From assembly GCA_947499005.1 (NCBI GenBank), contig CANMML010000009.1, positions 1 through 64,000 on the forward strand: a DNA stretch of 64,000 nt. Direction: 5' to 3'. Source of the stretch: an uncultured Aquimarina sp. (lineage in GTDB: Bacteria > Bacteroidota > Bacteroidia > Flavobacteriales > Flavobacteriaceae). A program made the position numbers and the translations under genes. The stretch's first letter is position 1; the number at the start of each line of letters is the position of its first letter. The notes below the pieces were generated by a model. It saw only the letters and a list, made by a program, of their open reading frames with translations. It made no database searches and was not told the origin of the DNA. Shown piece by piece: positions 36,589 to 44,705 of the stretch.

Positions 36589-37896
36589 ATGTTTATAGCA
36601 GCAAGTATTGGAGGAACAATTGTAGCCACAGTGGTTGCATTCCTAGTGCTTACGCTTTTATTAGTAGGTATCTTATTATTTACTAAACAAAAGTTAGCAC
36701 CATCGGGACCTGTAAAATTAAAAATTAACGGTGGAGACGAAGTTGAAGTAGCTTCAGGTGGAACACTATTAAGTACTTTAGGTAACAATAAAATCTTTTT
36801 ACCATCAGCTTGTGGTGGTGGTGGAACTTGTATCCAGTGTAAGTGTCAGGTATTAGAAGGTGGAGGAGATTTACTTCCTACTGAAGAGCCTCATTTTACA
36901 CGTAAGGAAGCTGCCCAAGGATGGCGTTTAGGTTGTCAAGTAAAGGTGAAGTCTGACATGGTGATCCAAGTACCAGAAGAAATTTTTGGTATCAAGAAAT
37001 GGGAAGCAACTGTTGTACGTAACTATAATGTAGCTTCATTTATTAAGGAATTTGTAGTTGAAATTCCTGAAGAAATGGATTATGAAGCAGGTGGATATAT
37101 TCAAATTGAAGTACCTAAGTGTACAGTAGACTTTAAAGATATCGACATCACAGCTCACCCAGAAGAGCATGAGACTCCAGACAAATTCCAATTAGAGTGG
37201 GATAAGTTTAAGTTATGGGATCTTAAAATGACTAATAATGAAGATGTAGAGCGTGCATACTCGATGGCTTCTTACCCTGCAGAAGGACGTGAGATTATGT
37301 TGAATGTACGTATTGCAACTCCTCCGTTCGATAGAGCAAAAGGTGGATGGGCTGATGTAAATCCAGGTATAGCTTCGTCATATGTATTCTCATTGAAAAA
37401 AGGAGATAAGTGTACGATTTCTGGACCTTATGGAGAATTCTTTATCAACCATAGTGACGCAGAAATGATTTATGTAGGAGGTGGAGCTGGTATGGCACCA
37501 ATGCGTTCTCACTTATATCATTTATTCCGTACATTAAAAACAGGACGTAGAGTTTCTTATTGGTATGGTGGACGTTCTAAGCGCGAATTATTCTATACAG
37601 AACACTTTAGAGCTTTAGAACGTGATTTCCCTAACTTCCAATTCCATATTGCTTTATCTGAGCCTATGGAGGAAGACAACTGGAAAGTTAAAAGCAGTAT
37701 CGAAGAGCCAGGAGATGGTTTCGTAGGTTTTGTTCACCAAGTGTTAATTGATAACTATTTATCGACACACGATGCTCCAGAAGATATCGAATTTTACTTC
37801 TGTGGACCGCCATTAATGAATAAGGCTGTAGAAAAAATGGCTGATGATTTTGGTGTTCCTAAAGAGAATGTTCGTTTCGACGACTTCGGAGGATAA
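36589..37896 (+). CDS. nqrF: Na+-translocating NADH:quinone reductase subunit F
   Basis: This 435-residue electron-input subunit has one N-terminal helix (about 5-32), a plant-type 2Fe-2S domain with C75, C81, C84 and C116, and a ferredoxin reductase module with an FAD motif 'RAYSMASYP' and an NADH motif 'GGGAGMAPMRSH', ending 'FYFCGPPLMNKA'. It oxidises NADH and passes electrons to FAD and the 2Fe-2S centre. It is the last gene of the operon; the terminator follows 25 nt later. Confidence 0.96.
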   Translation: MFIAASIGGTIVATVVAFLVLTLLLVGILLFTKQKLAPSGPVKLKINGGDEVEVASGGTLLSTLGNNKIFLPSACGGGGTCIQCKCQVLEGGGDLLPTEEPHFTRKEAAQGWRLGCQVKVKSDMVIQVPEEIFGIKKWEATVVRNYNVASFIKEFVVEIPEEMDYEAGGYIQIEVPKCTVDFKDIDITAHPEEHETPDKFQLEWDKFKLWDLKMTNNEDVERAYSMASYPAEGREIMLNVRIATPPFDRAKGGWADVNPGIASSYVFSLKKGDKCTISGPYGEFFINHSDAEMIYVGGGAGMAPMRSHLYHLFRTLKTGRRVSYWYGGRSKRELFYTEHFRALERDFPNFQFHIALSEPMEEDNWKVKSSIEEPGDGFVGFVHQVLIDNYLSTHDAPEDIEFYFCGPPLMNKAVEKMADDFGVPKENVRFDDFGG

Positions 37897-37921
37897 CAAC
37901 ATTTAGTATTGAATTTATATG

Positions 37922-37952
37922 AAGGCTACTCATTTCGAGTAGCCTTTTTTGT
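37922..37952 (+). terminator. nqr operon terminator
   Basis: The hairpin AAGGCTACTC / GAGTAGCCTT, with a short loop, is followed by a T-run. Confidence 0.88.
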
Positions 37953-37994
37953 TTATAATGTTTAATCACTCAAATTGAGTTATAAGATTTATTT

Positions 37995-38012
37995 ATGCCA
38001 CTTAAGTGGCAT
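37995..38012. repeat. 18-bp perfect palindrome before the lamin-tail-like lipoprotein
   Basis: ATGCCACTTAAGTGGCAT is a perfect palindrome 72 bp upstream of the lipoprotein start. It could be an operator or a stem; nothing else supports either. Confidence 0.4.
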
Positions 38013-38084
38013 TATAATCCTTTACTGTAAAGTACTTCTATTTATTACGTCGAATAGTATATGTTTAACATAACGAATTCAATC

Positions 38085-38624
38085 ATGAAAAAATTAATCA
38101 GTCTTTTATTTGCATCATTATTAATCCTTAGTTGTGATTCTGATGATGATAATGATACTAACGCAGACAATAATAATCAAGGAGAACCCGCAGTAGAGGT
38201 ACCACAAACTTCAATCATTAGAATTGCGTCTGTAAATACAGAAAATGATACGGTAACTCTTACTAATTTAGGAAATGCTTCTATAGACATTGGAAGTTAT
38301 TTTTTATGTCTAGGTCCTGGGACTTATAGGCAAATTTCTGATATCACGACAGAGGGAACAACTCTTGCTAATGCAGCAACGATTACATTATCATATGATG
38401 TAGACCCTGATGCTGATGGATTAAGTATATTCTCATCCAATGCTTTTAGCTCTTCCGAACCTGAAGTTTTAATTGACTATGTACAATGGGGTGCTGGAGG
38501 TCAAGCACGTGTAGGTCAAGCAGTGACTGCTGGACGTTGGGATAATGCTGATAATTTTGTACCTCTTTCCACTTCATACACCTTTACAGGTGCTGCTAAT
38601 GAAGTTGGTGCTCAATTCTGGTAG
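38085..38624 (+). CDS. Lipoprotein with a lamin-tail-like domain
   Basis: The start at 38085 is chosen because it gives a clean lipoprotein signal: MKKLISLLFASLLILSC, with the lipobox cysteine followed by an acidic, Asn/Asp-rich linker (DSDDDNDTNADNNN). The remaining roughly 145 residues look like a lamin-tail domain: 'IIRIASVNTENDTVTLTNLG', 'IDIGSYFLCLGPGTYRQI', 'VLIDYVQWG', and 'AGRWDNADNFVP'. Such domains in bacteria often tether or bind nucleic acid or surface partners; the role is unproven. An acidic linker after the lipidated Cys suggests export to the outer surface. Confidence 0.7.
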   Translation: MKKLISLLFASLLILSCDSDDDNDTNADNNNQGEPAVEVPQTSIIRIASVNTENDTVTLTNLGNASIDIGSYFLCLGPGTYRQISDITTEGTTLANAATITLSYDVDPDADGLSIFSSNAFSSSEPEVLIDYVQWGAGGQARVGQAVTAGRWDNADNFVPLSTSYTFTGAANEVGAQFW

Positions 38625-38648
38625 TAAATCGTATTAATATATCTAAAA

Positions 38649-38717
38649 ATGCCTGAAAAGTCCAGTCACATCGAGCGCAGTCGAAATGTAACTGGACTTT
38701 TTAGGCATCTTTTTTTG
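38649..38717 (+). terminator. Terminator with a dispersed repeat in its loop
   Basis: A long stem (ATGCCTGAAAAGTCCAGT / ACTGGACTTTTTAGGCAT, nearly perfect) is followed by a T-run. The loop contains TCGAGCGCAGTCGAA, the dispersed repeat core also found at 61278 and near 23285. Confidence 0.8.
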
Positions 38718-38770
38718 TTGAAGTTAAAGTTTTTGTAAAGGACTATTTTTATTAAGGCATTGCTAGTATT

Positions 38771-38807
38771 TTCATTAATTAGAATTGTTTCAATTCTAAT
38801 TAATGAA
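38771..38807. promoter_or_regulatory. Perfect 17-bp inverted repeat before a methyltransferase operon
   Basis: TTCATTAATTAGAATTG, a TTT spacer, and its exact complement make a 37-nt dyad, 24 nt before the ATG at 38832. It has no T-run in the sense direction and lies in the leader of the operon, so an operator or an RNA structure covering the start region is likelier than a terminator. Confidence 0.55.
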
Positions 38808-38831
38808 AGAAGCACATTAAGACTAATTAAA

Positions 38832-39500
38832 ATGGCAGAAAAGTTTAATACTAGTGACTTATCTAAGGAAGAGATAGCGAAAAACCTTAGAAAACCAGAA
38901 GGAGATAGTGGGATTGAGATAGGAAAGCAAATGAATAAAGGGAATGAGTATATTTCTAAGTATTCGTATGATCAATTGAAGCCAATCGCCAATGAAAAGG
39001 TTCTTGAAATAGGTATGGGGAATGGGTATTTTGTGCCTTATCTTATGGAACTAGCAGATGTAGATTATACAGGCTTAGACTATTCATCTTTGATGGTGTC
39101 AGAGGCCAAAAAGTTAAATAGTGCATTGCAAGAGCAACACAGTATTAAATTTATTGAGGGATCAGTAGAAAAAGTTCCGTTCGAAGCTGATTTTTTTGAT
39201 GCTATAGTTACAGCAAATACTATTTATTTCTGGCCAGATGTAGTTGAAAATGCAAAAGAATTATTGCGAGTTTTAAAACAAGGAGGAAGGTTATTAGTGG
39301 CCTATCGAGAAAAAGAGCTTTTAGATAAAATCGAATTTACTAAATACGGCTTCAATAAATATTCTATATCAGAAGTGGAAGAAATTTTAAATCAATCGGG
39401 GTTTAATACTATTTCAACAAGTGTATTAAGCGAGCCTAGTTTAGATTTTGATGGGAAGCCTCTAAAGATACAAGGAATTTATACCGTGGCTTATAAATAG
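38832..39500 (+). CDS. Class I SAM-dependent methyltransferase
   Basis: The ATG at 38832 is used because the extended frame up to 38760 begins with TTG and runs through the inverted repeat. The protein is about 222 residues. The core has 'VLEIGMGNGYFVPYL' (SAM loop), 'YTGLDYSSLMVSEAKKLN' (the acidic residue binding the SAM ribose is D in 'GLD'), and 'FDAIVTANTIYFWPDVVENAKELLRVLKQGG'. This is the UbiE/Coq5-like Methyltransf_11 type. The substrate is unknown. It is the first gene of an operon with the DUF4440 and hydrolase genes downstream (gaps 6 and 17 nt). Confidence 0.82.
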   Translation: MAEKFNTSDLSKEEIAKNLRKPEGDSGIEIGKQMNKGNEYISKYSYDQLKPIANEKVLEIGMGNGYFVPYLMELADVDYTGLDYSSLMVSEAKKLNSALQEQHSIKFIEGSVEKVPFEADFFDAIVTANTIYFWPDVVENAKELLRVLKQGGRLLVAYREKELLDKIEFTKYGFNKYSISEVEEILNQSGFNTISTSVLSEPSLDFDGKPLKIQGIYTVAYK

Positions 39501-39506
39501 AAATGT

Positions 39507-39884
39507 ATGGTTAATAAAGAAGCAATTCTGGAAGTAGAACATCAACTTTTACAGGCACTAAAGCAAAGAGACTTAACCCAGTTAGATTTGTTGTTACATG
39601 AAGATTTGTTATTTAACCTTCCAACAGGACATACAATAACTAAAGCGCAAGATGTAGAAGTATATCGTTCTGGTAAAATGATTATTGATGAGATTTCAGC
39701 CTCTAGTTATCAAATATGCTTGATTGAAGACAATGCTGTTGTTACTGCTTTAGTGAAGATGAAAGGAGCGTATTTTGAAGATCATTTCGATGGAGCTTTT
39801 AAAATAATGAGGGTTTGGAGATTATTCAAAAATCAATGGAAAGTGATAGGAGGGAGTAGTATTGCCTGTATAGAAAATGAATAA
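39507..39884 (+). CDS. DUF4440 (SnoaL/NTF2-like) protein
   Basis: This 125-residue protein consists of one NTF2-like domain: 'ILEVEHQLLQALKQRDLTQLDLLLHEDLLFNLPTGHTI' and 'RVWRLFKNQWKVIGGSSIACIE'. Members may bind or isomerise small molecules; no catalytic residue pattern can be singled out. It begins 6 nt after the methyltransferase stop and is likely co-translated with it. Confidence 0.8.
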   Translation: MVNKEAILEVEHQLLQALKQRDLTQLDLLLHEDLLFNLPTGHTITKAQDVEVYRSGKMIIDEISASSYQICLIEDNAVVTALVKMKGAYFEDHFDGAFKIMRVWRLFKNQWKVIGGSSIACIENE

Positions 39885-39901
39885 AAGGATTTAAAATAAT
39901 A

Positions 39902-40771
39902 ATGAAGAATAAAAATTTCAAGTACTTTTTAAATAGCATACAGATTTTTTTAATCGGGGTTTTAGTTTCTAGTTGTACGGTTTTACAGTGGCGAGAAAAT
40001 GACAAAGAAGTCGTTGATAATTTTGAAAACACTAGTATTAAAAATGAAATCAGTTATCATATTGTAAATAGCCTAAATGCTAGTATTAGGGTGCAACATA
40101 TATTCTTAGAAAATAAAAAATCACTAAACCTTATATTTTTACATGGTTCTCCAGCTTCTTCTTCAGCATGGTTTAAATATGTAAAAGATGCGACACTGCT
40201 TAATCGAGCTAATATTATTTTAATAGATAGGCCAGGATATGGGTATTCTAATTTTGGAAAAGAGATCCCACAAATTGATAGACAGGCAAAGATTATAAAT
40301 GAAGTATTAGACGAGTTGGATATTGAAAATAGAATTGTAATAGGAGCTTCTTATGGAGGAGCTATTGCTGCTCTTCAGGCTGCTTATGGTAATCGGGTAA
40401 AAGGAGTAGTAATGATTTCACCAGCTATAGACCCAACGATTGAAAAGGATATATGGGGAGCACGATTAACCCAATGGTGGTTAACTAGATGGCTAGTGCC
40501 AACGGCATATCGTGTTGCAGGAGATGAAAAAGTAATTCATGCCGACGAATTATTAAAAATTAGTGATAAGTGGTCAAGTGTAGGTATTCCAGTATATCAC
40601 GTTCATGGAGATGCAGATGATTTAGTGCCTTATGAAAATGTGCACTATACCGAAGAGATGTTTCAGCAGCATAAAATTTTTACAATTCCAAATACTGGAC
40701 ATGAGATTTCTTGGTCTAGACCAGATGTTATTACACCAGTTTTACATGAAATGATTGATGCGTTAGAGTAG
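39902..40771 (+). CDS. Alpha/beta hydrolase lipoprotein
   Basis: This 289-residue enzyme has a short lipoprotein-type N-terminus (lipobox LVSSC at about 21-25), so it is probably anchored to a membrane facing the periplasm. The fold motifs are clear: 'LHGSPASS' (oxyanion loop), 'GASYGG' with nucleophile S150, acid near D237-D240 ('HGDADDLVPY') and H267 ('NTGHE'). It is an esterase or hydrolase; the substrate is unknown. It ends the operon begun at 38832. Confidence 0.82.
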   Translation: MKNKNFKYFLNSIQIFLIGVLVSSCTVLQWRENDKEVVDNFENTSIKNEISYHIVNSLNASIRVQHIFLENKKSLNLIFLHGSPASSSAWFKYVKDATLLNRANIILIDRPGYGYSNFGKEIPQIDRQAKIINEVLDELDIENRIVIGASYGGAIAALQAAYGNRVKGVVMISPAIDPTIEKDIWGARLTQWWLTRWLVPTAYRVAGDEKVIHADELLKISDKWSSVGIPVYHVHGDADDLVPYENVHYTEEMFQQHKIFTIPNTGHEISWSRPDVITPVLHEMIDALE

Positions 40772-40876
40772 TATAACCCTCTAGGGTTCTTATCTTTTTC
40801 TTGTTTATTAGGATCATATTTTGAGTGTTTAAAAAGCTTAATGCTCTTTTGATTGATAGCAATTTAATGTTTTGTT

Positions 40877-40899
40877 AAAACTTTCAGTAATTATTGAAA
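40877..40899. promoter_or_regulatory. Palindromic operator-like site, copy 1
   Basis: The 18-nt imperfect palindrome TTTCAGTAATTATTGAAA lies within a 23-nt segment that recurs exactly at 40960-40982. This copy is just upstream of a -7 box (40903-40910). Confidence 0.6.
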
Positions 40900-40902
40900 G
40901 TT

Positions 40903-40910
40903 TAAATTTG
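40903..40910 (+). promoter_or_regulatory. -7 promoter box of the sterol-methyltransferase-like gene
   Basis: TAAATTTG matches TAnnTTTG and lies directly between the two palindromic sites, giving a leader of about 75 nt before the ATG at 40993. Confidence 0.55.
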
Positions 40911-40959
40911 TGAGTATATTTGAAATATAATAATTAACATATAACAGTTATTTTATTAC

Positions 40960-40982
40960 AAAACTTTCAGTAATTATTGAAA
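40960..40982. promoter_or_regulatory. Palindromic operator-like site, copy 2
   Basis: It is an exact 23-nt repeat of 40877-40899, here in the leader 10 nt before the ATG. Two identical dyads flanking a promoter are the classical layout for repression. Confidence 0.6.
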
Positions 40983-40992
40983 AATAAATATC

Positions 40993-41880
40993 ATGGGTTT
41001 ATCAATTGAAGTTAAAGCAGCAAAAAAAGGAGAAAAAGAAGCGGAAAAACAGAATCATAGTTTCATCGATTTGTATAATGAAGCCACAGAAGACTATGAG
41101 TTTTGGAGTAAAGACTACAATATGCATTTCGGTTATTATATTCCTTTTAAAACACATTTAGTTCGTAGAGATACGATGCTTAATGAAATGAATCATCAAG
41201 TGTTGAAACGTTTAAAAGTTAAAGCGAAAGACTTTCTTGTGGACTTAGGTTGTGGGATGGGAGGTACGATGTTGTACGCCGCAAAAAGGTATGAAGGTAT
41301 AAAAGCAATTGGAGTAACCTTATCTGATTTCCAAGTAAGAGAAGGTAATTATAGGTTGAAGGATTATAATGCTCTTATTGTGAAAGAAGGCTATACCAAT
41401 ACTAGTTTTACAACAGATGTAGCCGATGGGGTATATGCTGTCGAGAGTTTGTGTCATTGTGGACATAGTGTAGCTTCATTGAAAGAAGCTTATCGTATTC
41501 TTAAACCAGGAGGTACGTTTGTAATGACTGATGCTTTTTTAAAAAAAGAAGAAAGCCAATTATGTTACGGAGGCAAATTTACTTACAAAAAGTTATGTAA
41601 AGGTTGGGATTTAAAAGGTTTAGGGAATATAAAAGAGATTGCTAAACATATGAAAAGCATCGGTTTTAAAAACGTAAAGGTGGAAGATATTTCTTTTAGA
41701 GTAGCACCTTCAGTATTGCATGTTCCTTTTGCTATTTTAGGTTTCATCCTGCGAAAGTTTTTAAAAAAGCAACCATTAAAACAGCAAAGTTTAAATAACT
41801 TGAAAGGTTCATTTTACGCACTACTTTCTGGGGTTCAAATGCGTAGTTTTGGATATTACATTATCACAGCCGAGAAATAG
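40993..41880 (+). CDS. SAM-dependent methyltransferase, sterol/cyclopropane-synthase-like
   Basis: This 295-residue enzyme has 'LVDLGCGMGGTMLYAAKR' (SAM loop), 'AIGVTLSDFQVREGN' and 'HCGHSVASLKEAYRILKPGGTFVMTDAF'. The arrangement is like sterol C-24 and tocopherol-type methyltransferases ('IGVTLS' motif). A short hydrophobic segment near the C-terminus ('LHVPFAILGFILRKFLKK') suggests association with a membrane and thus a lipid substrate. Lone gene, controlled by a promoter flanked by two identical palindromic sites. Confidence 0.78.
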   Translation: MGLSIEVKAAKKGEKEAEKQNHSFIDLYNEATEDYEFWSKDYNMHFGYYIPFKTHLVRRDTMLNEMNHQVLKRLKVKAKDFLVDLGCGMGGTMLYAAKRYEGIKAIGVTLSDFQVREGNYRLKDYNALIVKEGYTNTSFTTDVADGVYAVESLCHCGHSVASLKEAYRILKPGGTFVMTDAFLKKEESQLCYGGKFTYKKLCKGWDLKGLGNIKEIAKHMKSIGFKNVKVEDISFRVAPSVLHVPFAILGFILRKFLKKQPLKQQSLNNLKGSFYALLSGVQMRSFGYYIITAEK

Positions 41881-42024
41881 AGTGTTTTCTAAATTCAATT
41901 TTTAATTTGTTCTAATAGGTAATTAACTTTTCAGCTAGACATATTTAGATTTTTGAATCTGCTGTAACTTATATGTGAAATTTAGGTCACTTAAATATAT
42001 CTTGAATTTAAGCGTTTATAATTT

Positions 42025-42612
42025 ATGATTAAGAAGGTTTTAGTTACAATATATATCATACTGTTTGCAGTTTTATATACATATGGACAGTCTTTTGATG
42101 CTAAAGATATAGCCAGCGAAGCATTGAAATTAACGTATGAAGATGTTCATTATGACCCAAGCTATTTTAGTATCTCATATCCTAATGGAGATGTGCCAAA
42201 AGGTAAGGGAGTATGTACAGATGTCATTATTCGAGCTTATAGAAAATTAGGAATAGACCTTCAAAAAGAAGTCCATGAAGATATGGTCAAAAATTTTAGT
42301 CTATACCCTAAAATATGGGGTTTGAAAAGAACAGATACTAATATTGACCATCGAAGAGTTCCCAATCTAATGATGTTTTTTGGAAGGTTTGGGAAAGAAA
42401 AACCAATGACACAAAAGGCAAGCGATTACATTCCTGGAGATATTGTATGCTGGAATTTAGGAGGTGCCATTACCCATATCGGAATAGTTTCTTCCATAAG
42501 ATCAAATGATGGTAAACGCTATCAGATAATACATAATATTGGTACGGGGCAAGTACTGCAAGATTGTCTTTTTGATTATAAAATTATCGGGCATTATGCC
42601 TATTTGAAGTAG
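42025..42612 (+). CDS. DUF1287 secreted hydrolase-like protein
   Basis: This 195-residue protein has a signal peptide (about 1-21, ending YTYG). The DUF1287 core shows an NlpC/P60-like arrangement: C64 in 'GVCTDVIIRAYRKLGID', the 'IPGDIVCW' block with D139, and H151 in 'THIGIVSS'. Family members are thought to be periplasmic cysteine peptidases or amidases acting on the cell wall. Length is normal. It is convergent with the LytTR regulator gene, 12 nt apart. Confidence 0.85.
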   Translation: MIKKVLVTIYIILFAVLYTYGQSFDAKDIASEALKLTYEDVHYDPSYFSISYPNGDVPKGKGVCTDVIIRAYRKLGIDLQKEVHEDMVKNFSLYPKIWGLKRTDTNIDHRRVPNLMMFFGRFGKEKPMTQKASDYIPGDIVCWNLGGAITHIGIVSSIRSNDGKRYQIIHNIGTGQVLQDCLFDYKIIGHYAYLK

Positions 42613-42624
42613 GGCCGCATTCTA

Positions 42625-43386
42625 TTATGAGGACAACCATTTCTTAAACTTCCCAATCTTTTCAATAGCTACAAATATTGGATTAGTATCTTTAAGATTA
42701 TTAGGCTGTAGTTCAATTTTTATTTTTGATTTTGAAGCGTAATACATTTGATGAATACTGTCTAAGTGTATAAGATATTGTTTGTTAATCCTAAAAAAAG
42801 ATAGATTCCCTAATTCGCTTTCTATGTTTTTTAAAGATTTATCTATAGGAAATGATTTCTCATTCCACAGTTTTATAAAACAGAGTTTGTCTTCTGTATA
42901 GAAATACGCAATATCATTTACAGCAATTGCTTTTAACTCTGTATTCATCTTAACCAAAAAACGTTGCTTAGGTTGAAATGATAATTTTTCTATTAATTGC
43001 TGAACGTTTGTTTGTTGTTCCCCCTTTTTATGTAGTTGTTTGAATTTATCAATAGAAACTGTTAAATCCTTTTTGCTAATGGGTTTTAATAGATACGAAA
43101 TGCTATTAAGTTCAAAAGATTTAATGGCAAATTCTGAATACGCAGTTGTGAAAATTATTGGAGTTAAGTTTTCTTTATCTTCTTTAAAGATTTCAAAAGA
43201 ATACCCGTCGGAAAGGTTAATGTCCAAAAAAATTAAATTAACATTATGAACGCTTAAGAAAGCCTTTGTCTCTTCTATCCCAGTTGTTCTCCCAATGACT
43301 AGAAGTTCGGTGTCGATCTCTAGAATTGAATTTTCAAGACGTTGAGCTGCTAAATCTTCATCTTCTACTATTAATACTTTAATCAT
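42625..43386 (-). CDS. LytTR-type response regulator
   Basis: This 253-residue regulator has a receiver domain (1-120) with the phosphoacceptor D55 in 'LIFLDINLSDG' and a C-terminal LytTR DNA-binding domain (about 150-250, 'FLVKMNTELKAIAVNDIAYFYTEDKL', 'SFFRINKQYLIHLDSIHQM'). It pairs with the sensor kinase gene directly upstream; the two overlap by 8 nt. Such pairs in Bacteroidota often sense envelope stress or regulate nearby transport genes; targets are unknown. Confidence 0.92.
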   Translation of the reverse strand: MIKVLIVEDEDLAAQRLENSILEIDTELLVIGRTTGIEETKAFLSVHNVNLIFLDINLSDGYSFEIFKEDKENLTPIIFTTAYSEFAIKSFELNSISYLLKPISKKDLTVSIDKFKQLHKKGEQQTNVQQLIEKLSFQPKQRFLVKMNTELKAIAVNDIAYFYTEDKLCFIKLWNEKSFPIDKSLKNIESELGNLSFFRINKQYLIHLDSIHQMYYASKSKIKIELQPNNLKDTNPIFVAIEKIGKFKKWLSS

Positions 43387-44425
43387 CTAAATCGCCTTTA
43401 ATAAGTGGTACATATACTTTATAATAGCTTTCAGTAATTTCAATCTGTAATTTTGTGTCACAAATCAGTGCAATTTGATTTTCTAAATTTTCCATTCCAA
43501 TGCCTAAAGAGTCTACAAGATATTTTTGTTTGTCTTTGAGTTGTAAATTGTTTTCAACAGTAATATAATCTTGATCTATTGCTATCGTTACATTCAATGG
43601 TTTTTGAATGGAAACAATATTGTGCTTAATTGCATTTTCAACTAATAGTTGAAGTGTCATAGGAGGAAGCAATAATTTGTGCTTAGAAGGAGATATACTT
43701 TCATGGTAATTAAGCGCCGAACCAAATCTAATTTTTTGTAAATGAATGTATGAAGCAATCATGTTTAGTTCTTTGTAAAGCGGAACGACAACTTCGTCAC
43801 TCTGTAATAAATTATACCGATAAATGCTTGATAATTCTTCTACAAAGTCCTCTGCCTTTTTCGCATCTAGCGAGATTAGACTAATTAAACTATTAAAGCT
43901 ATTAAATAGGAAATGTGGGTTTAACTGTTTTTTTAGAGACAAGTATTTCGCTATAAATTTTTCACTTTCATGTCGTGATAATTGAAGTTCAATTTGATGT
44001 TTGTTTTCTTCAACATTAATGAAATGTTCGAAGAAGTATACAAAAGCTACGATTACTGTTGTAGCGATAAATATCGCTCCAAAAACAAGATCAAAAAAAG
44101 TAACTACTTCATCATCATTAAAAGCCCAATTTGCAATAGCTCTAGCTAACATGGTAATGAAAGTAGATTTAACCAAAATAATTACAATCAGATATAGTTT
44201 ACTGTACCTGTGTTGCGTAAGGAGATTGTAAATTGTTTTATTCTTTAAAGCAACTAGCCTTAATTGATAAATGAAGGTTACAAAAAGGAAAATACAAGGA
44301 AATAATACTAATGTTTCGAAAATAGCTTCATCCCAAGATTCTGTGGTGATCTCGTATAAGAAGTTATAAAACACAAGAAGAAGTGTAATTAATATGTAAA
44401 TATATATTCTACCTTTTTTAAACAC
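43379..44425 (-). CDS. LytS-type sensor histidine kinase
   Basis: This 348-residue membrane kinase has four hydrophobic helices (about 7-25, 38-57, 76-97, 113-134), a coiled coil, and a His_kinase domain with H171 in 'KKQLNPHFLFNSFNSLISL' followed by an ATP-binding part ('PPMTLQLLVENAIKHNI'). It has no extracytoplasmic sensor domain, so it probably senses something in the membrane. The LytTR partner overlaps at the 3' end. No T9SS, signal peptide or periplasmic domain is present. Confidence 0.92.
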   Translation of the reverse strand: MFKKGRIYIYILITLLLVFYNFLYEITTESWDEAIFETLVLFPCIFLFVTFIYQLRLVALKNKTIYNLLTQHRYSKLYLIVIILVKSTFITMLARAIANWAFNDDEVVTFFDLVFGAIFIATTVIVAFVYFFEHFINVEENKHQIELQLSRHESEKFIAKYLSLKKQLNPHFLFNSFNSLISLISLDAKKAEDFVEELSSIYRYNLLQSDEVVVPLYKELNMIASYIHLQKIRFGSALNYHESISPSKHKLLLPPMTLQLLVENAIKHNIVSIQKPLNVTIAIDQDYITVENNLQLKDKQKYLVDSLGIGMENLENQIALICDTKLQIEITESYYKVYVPLIKGDLDD

Positions 44426-44581
44426 AGTTTATTATTTGATATAGTTTTTAGTATTTATTAATACGAGTTCGATGTAAAATTTGACTCCCATTCATAAAAA
44501 CATAGTGTTATTCTTGCTTGATAAAGAATCTCATAAAGGCAATCTATATGCTTTATTGTGATTATAGATCAGTTAGATGGA

Positions 44582-44603
44582 ACCTCTGGTCTAAGCCAGA
44601 GGT
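44582..44603. repeat. Hairpin in the 280-bp gap upstream of the sensor kinase
   Basis: ACCTCTGG / CCAGAGGT with a 6-nt loop is perfect but has no T-run in either direction. It may be an operator or weak structure. The rest of the gap (44426-44705) shows nothing clear. Confidence 0.35.
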
Positions 44604-44705
44604 AACAAATAAATAACTTTTAGTCAATTACCTTAAATGGAAGTGAATATTTAATTCCTATTTCCACATGTATTTAATTGATTTCTTTTTTAAACAATAT
44701 TTCTT

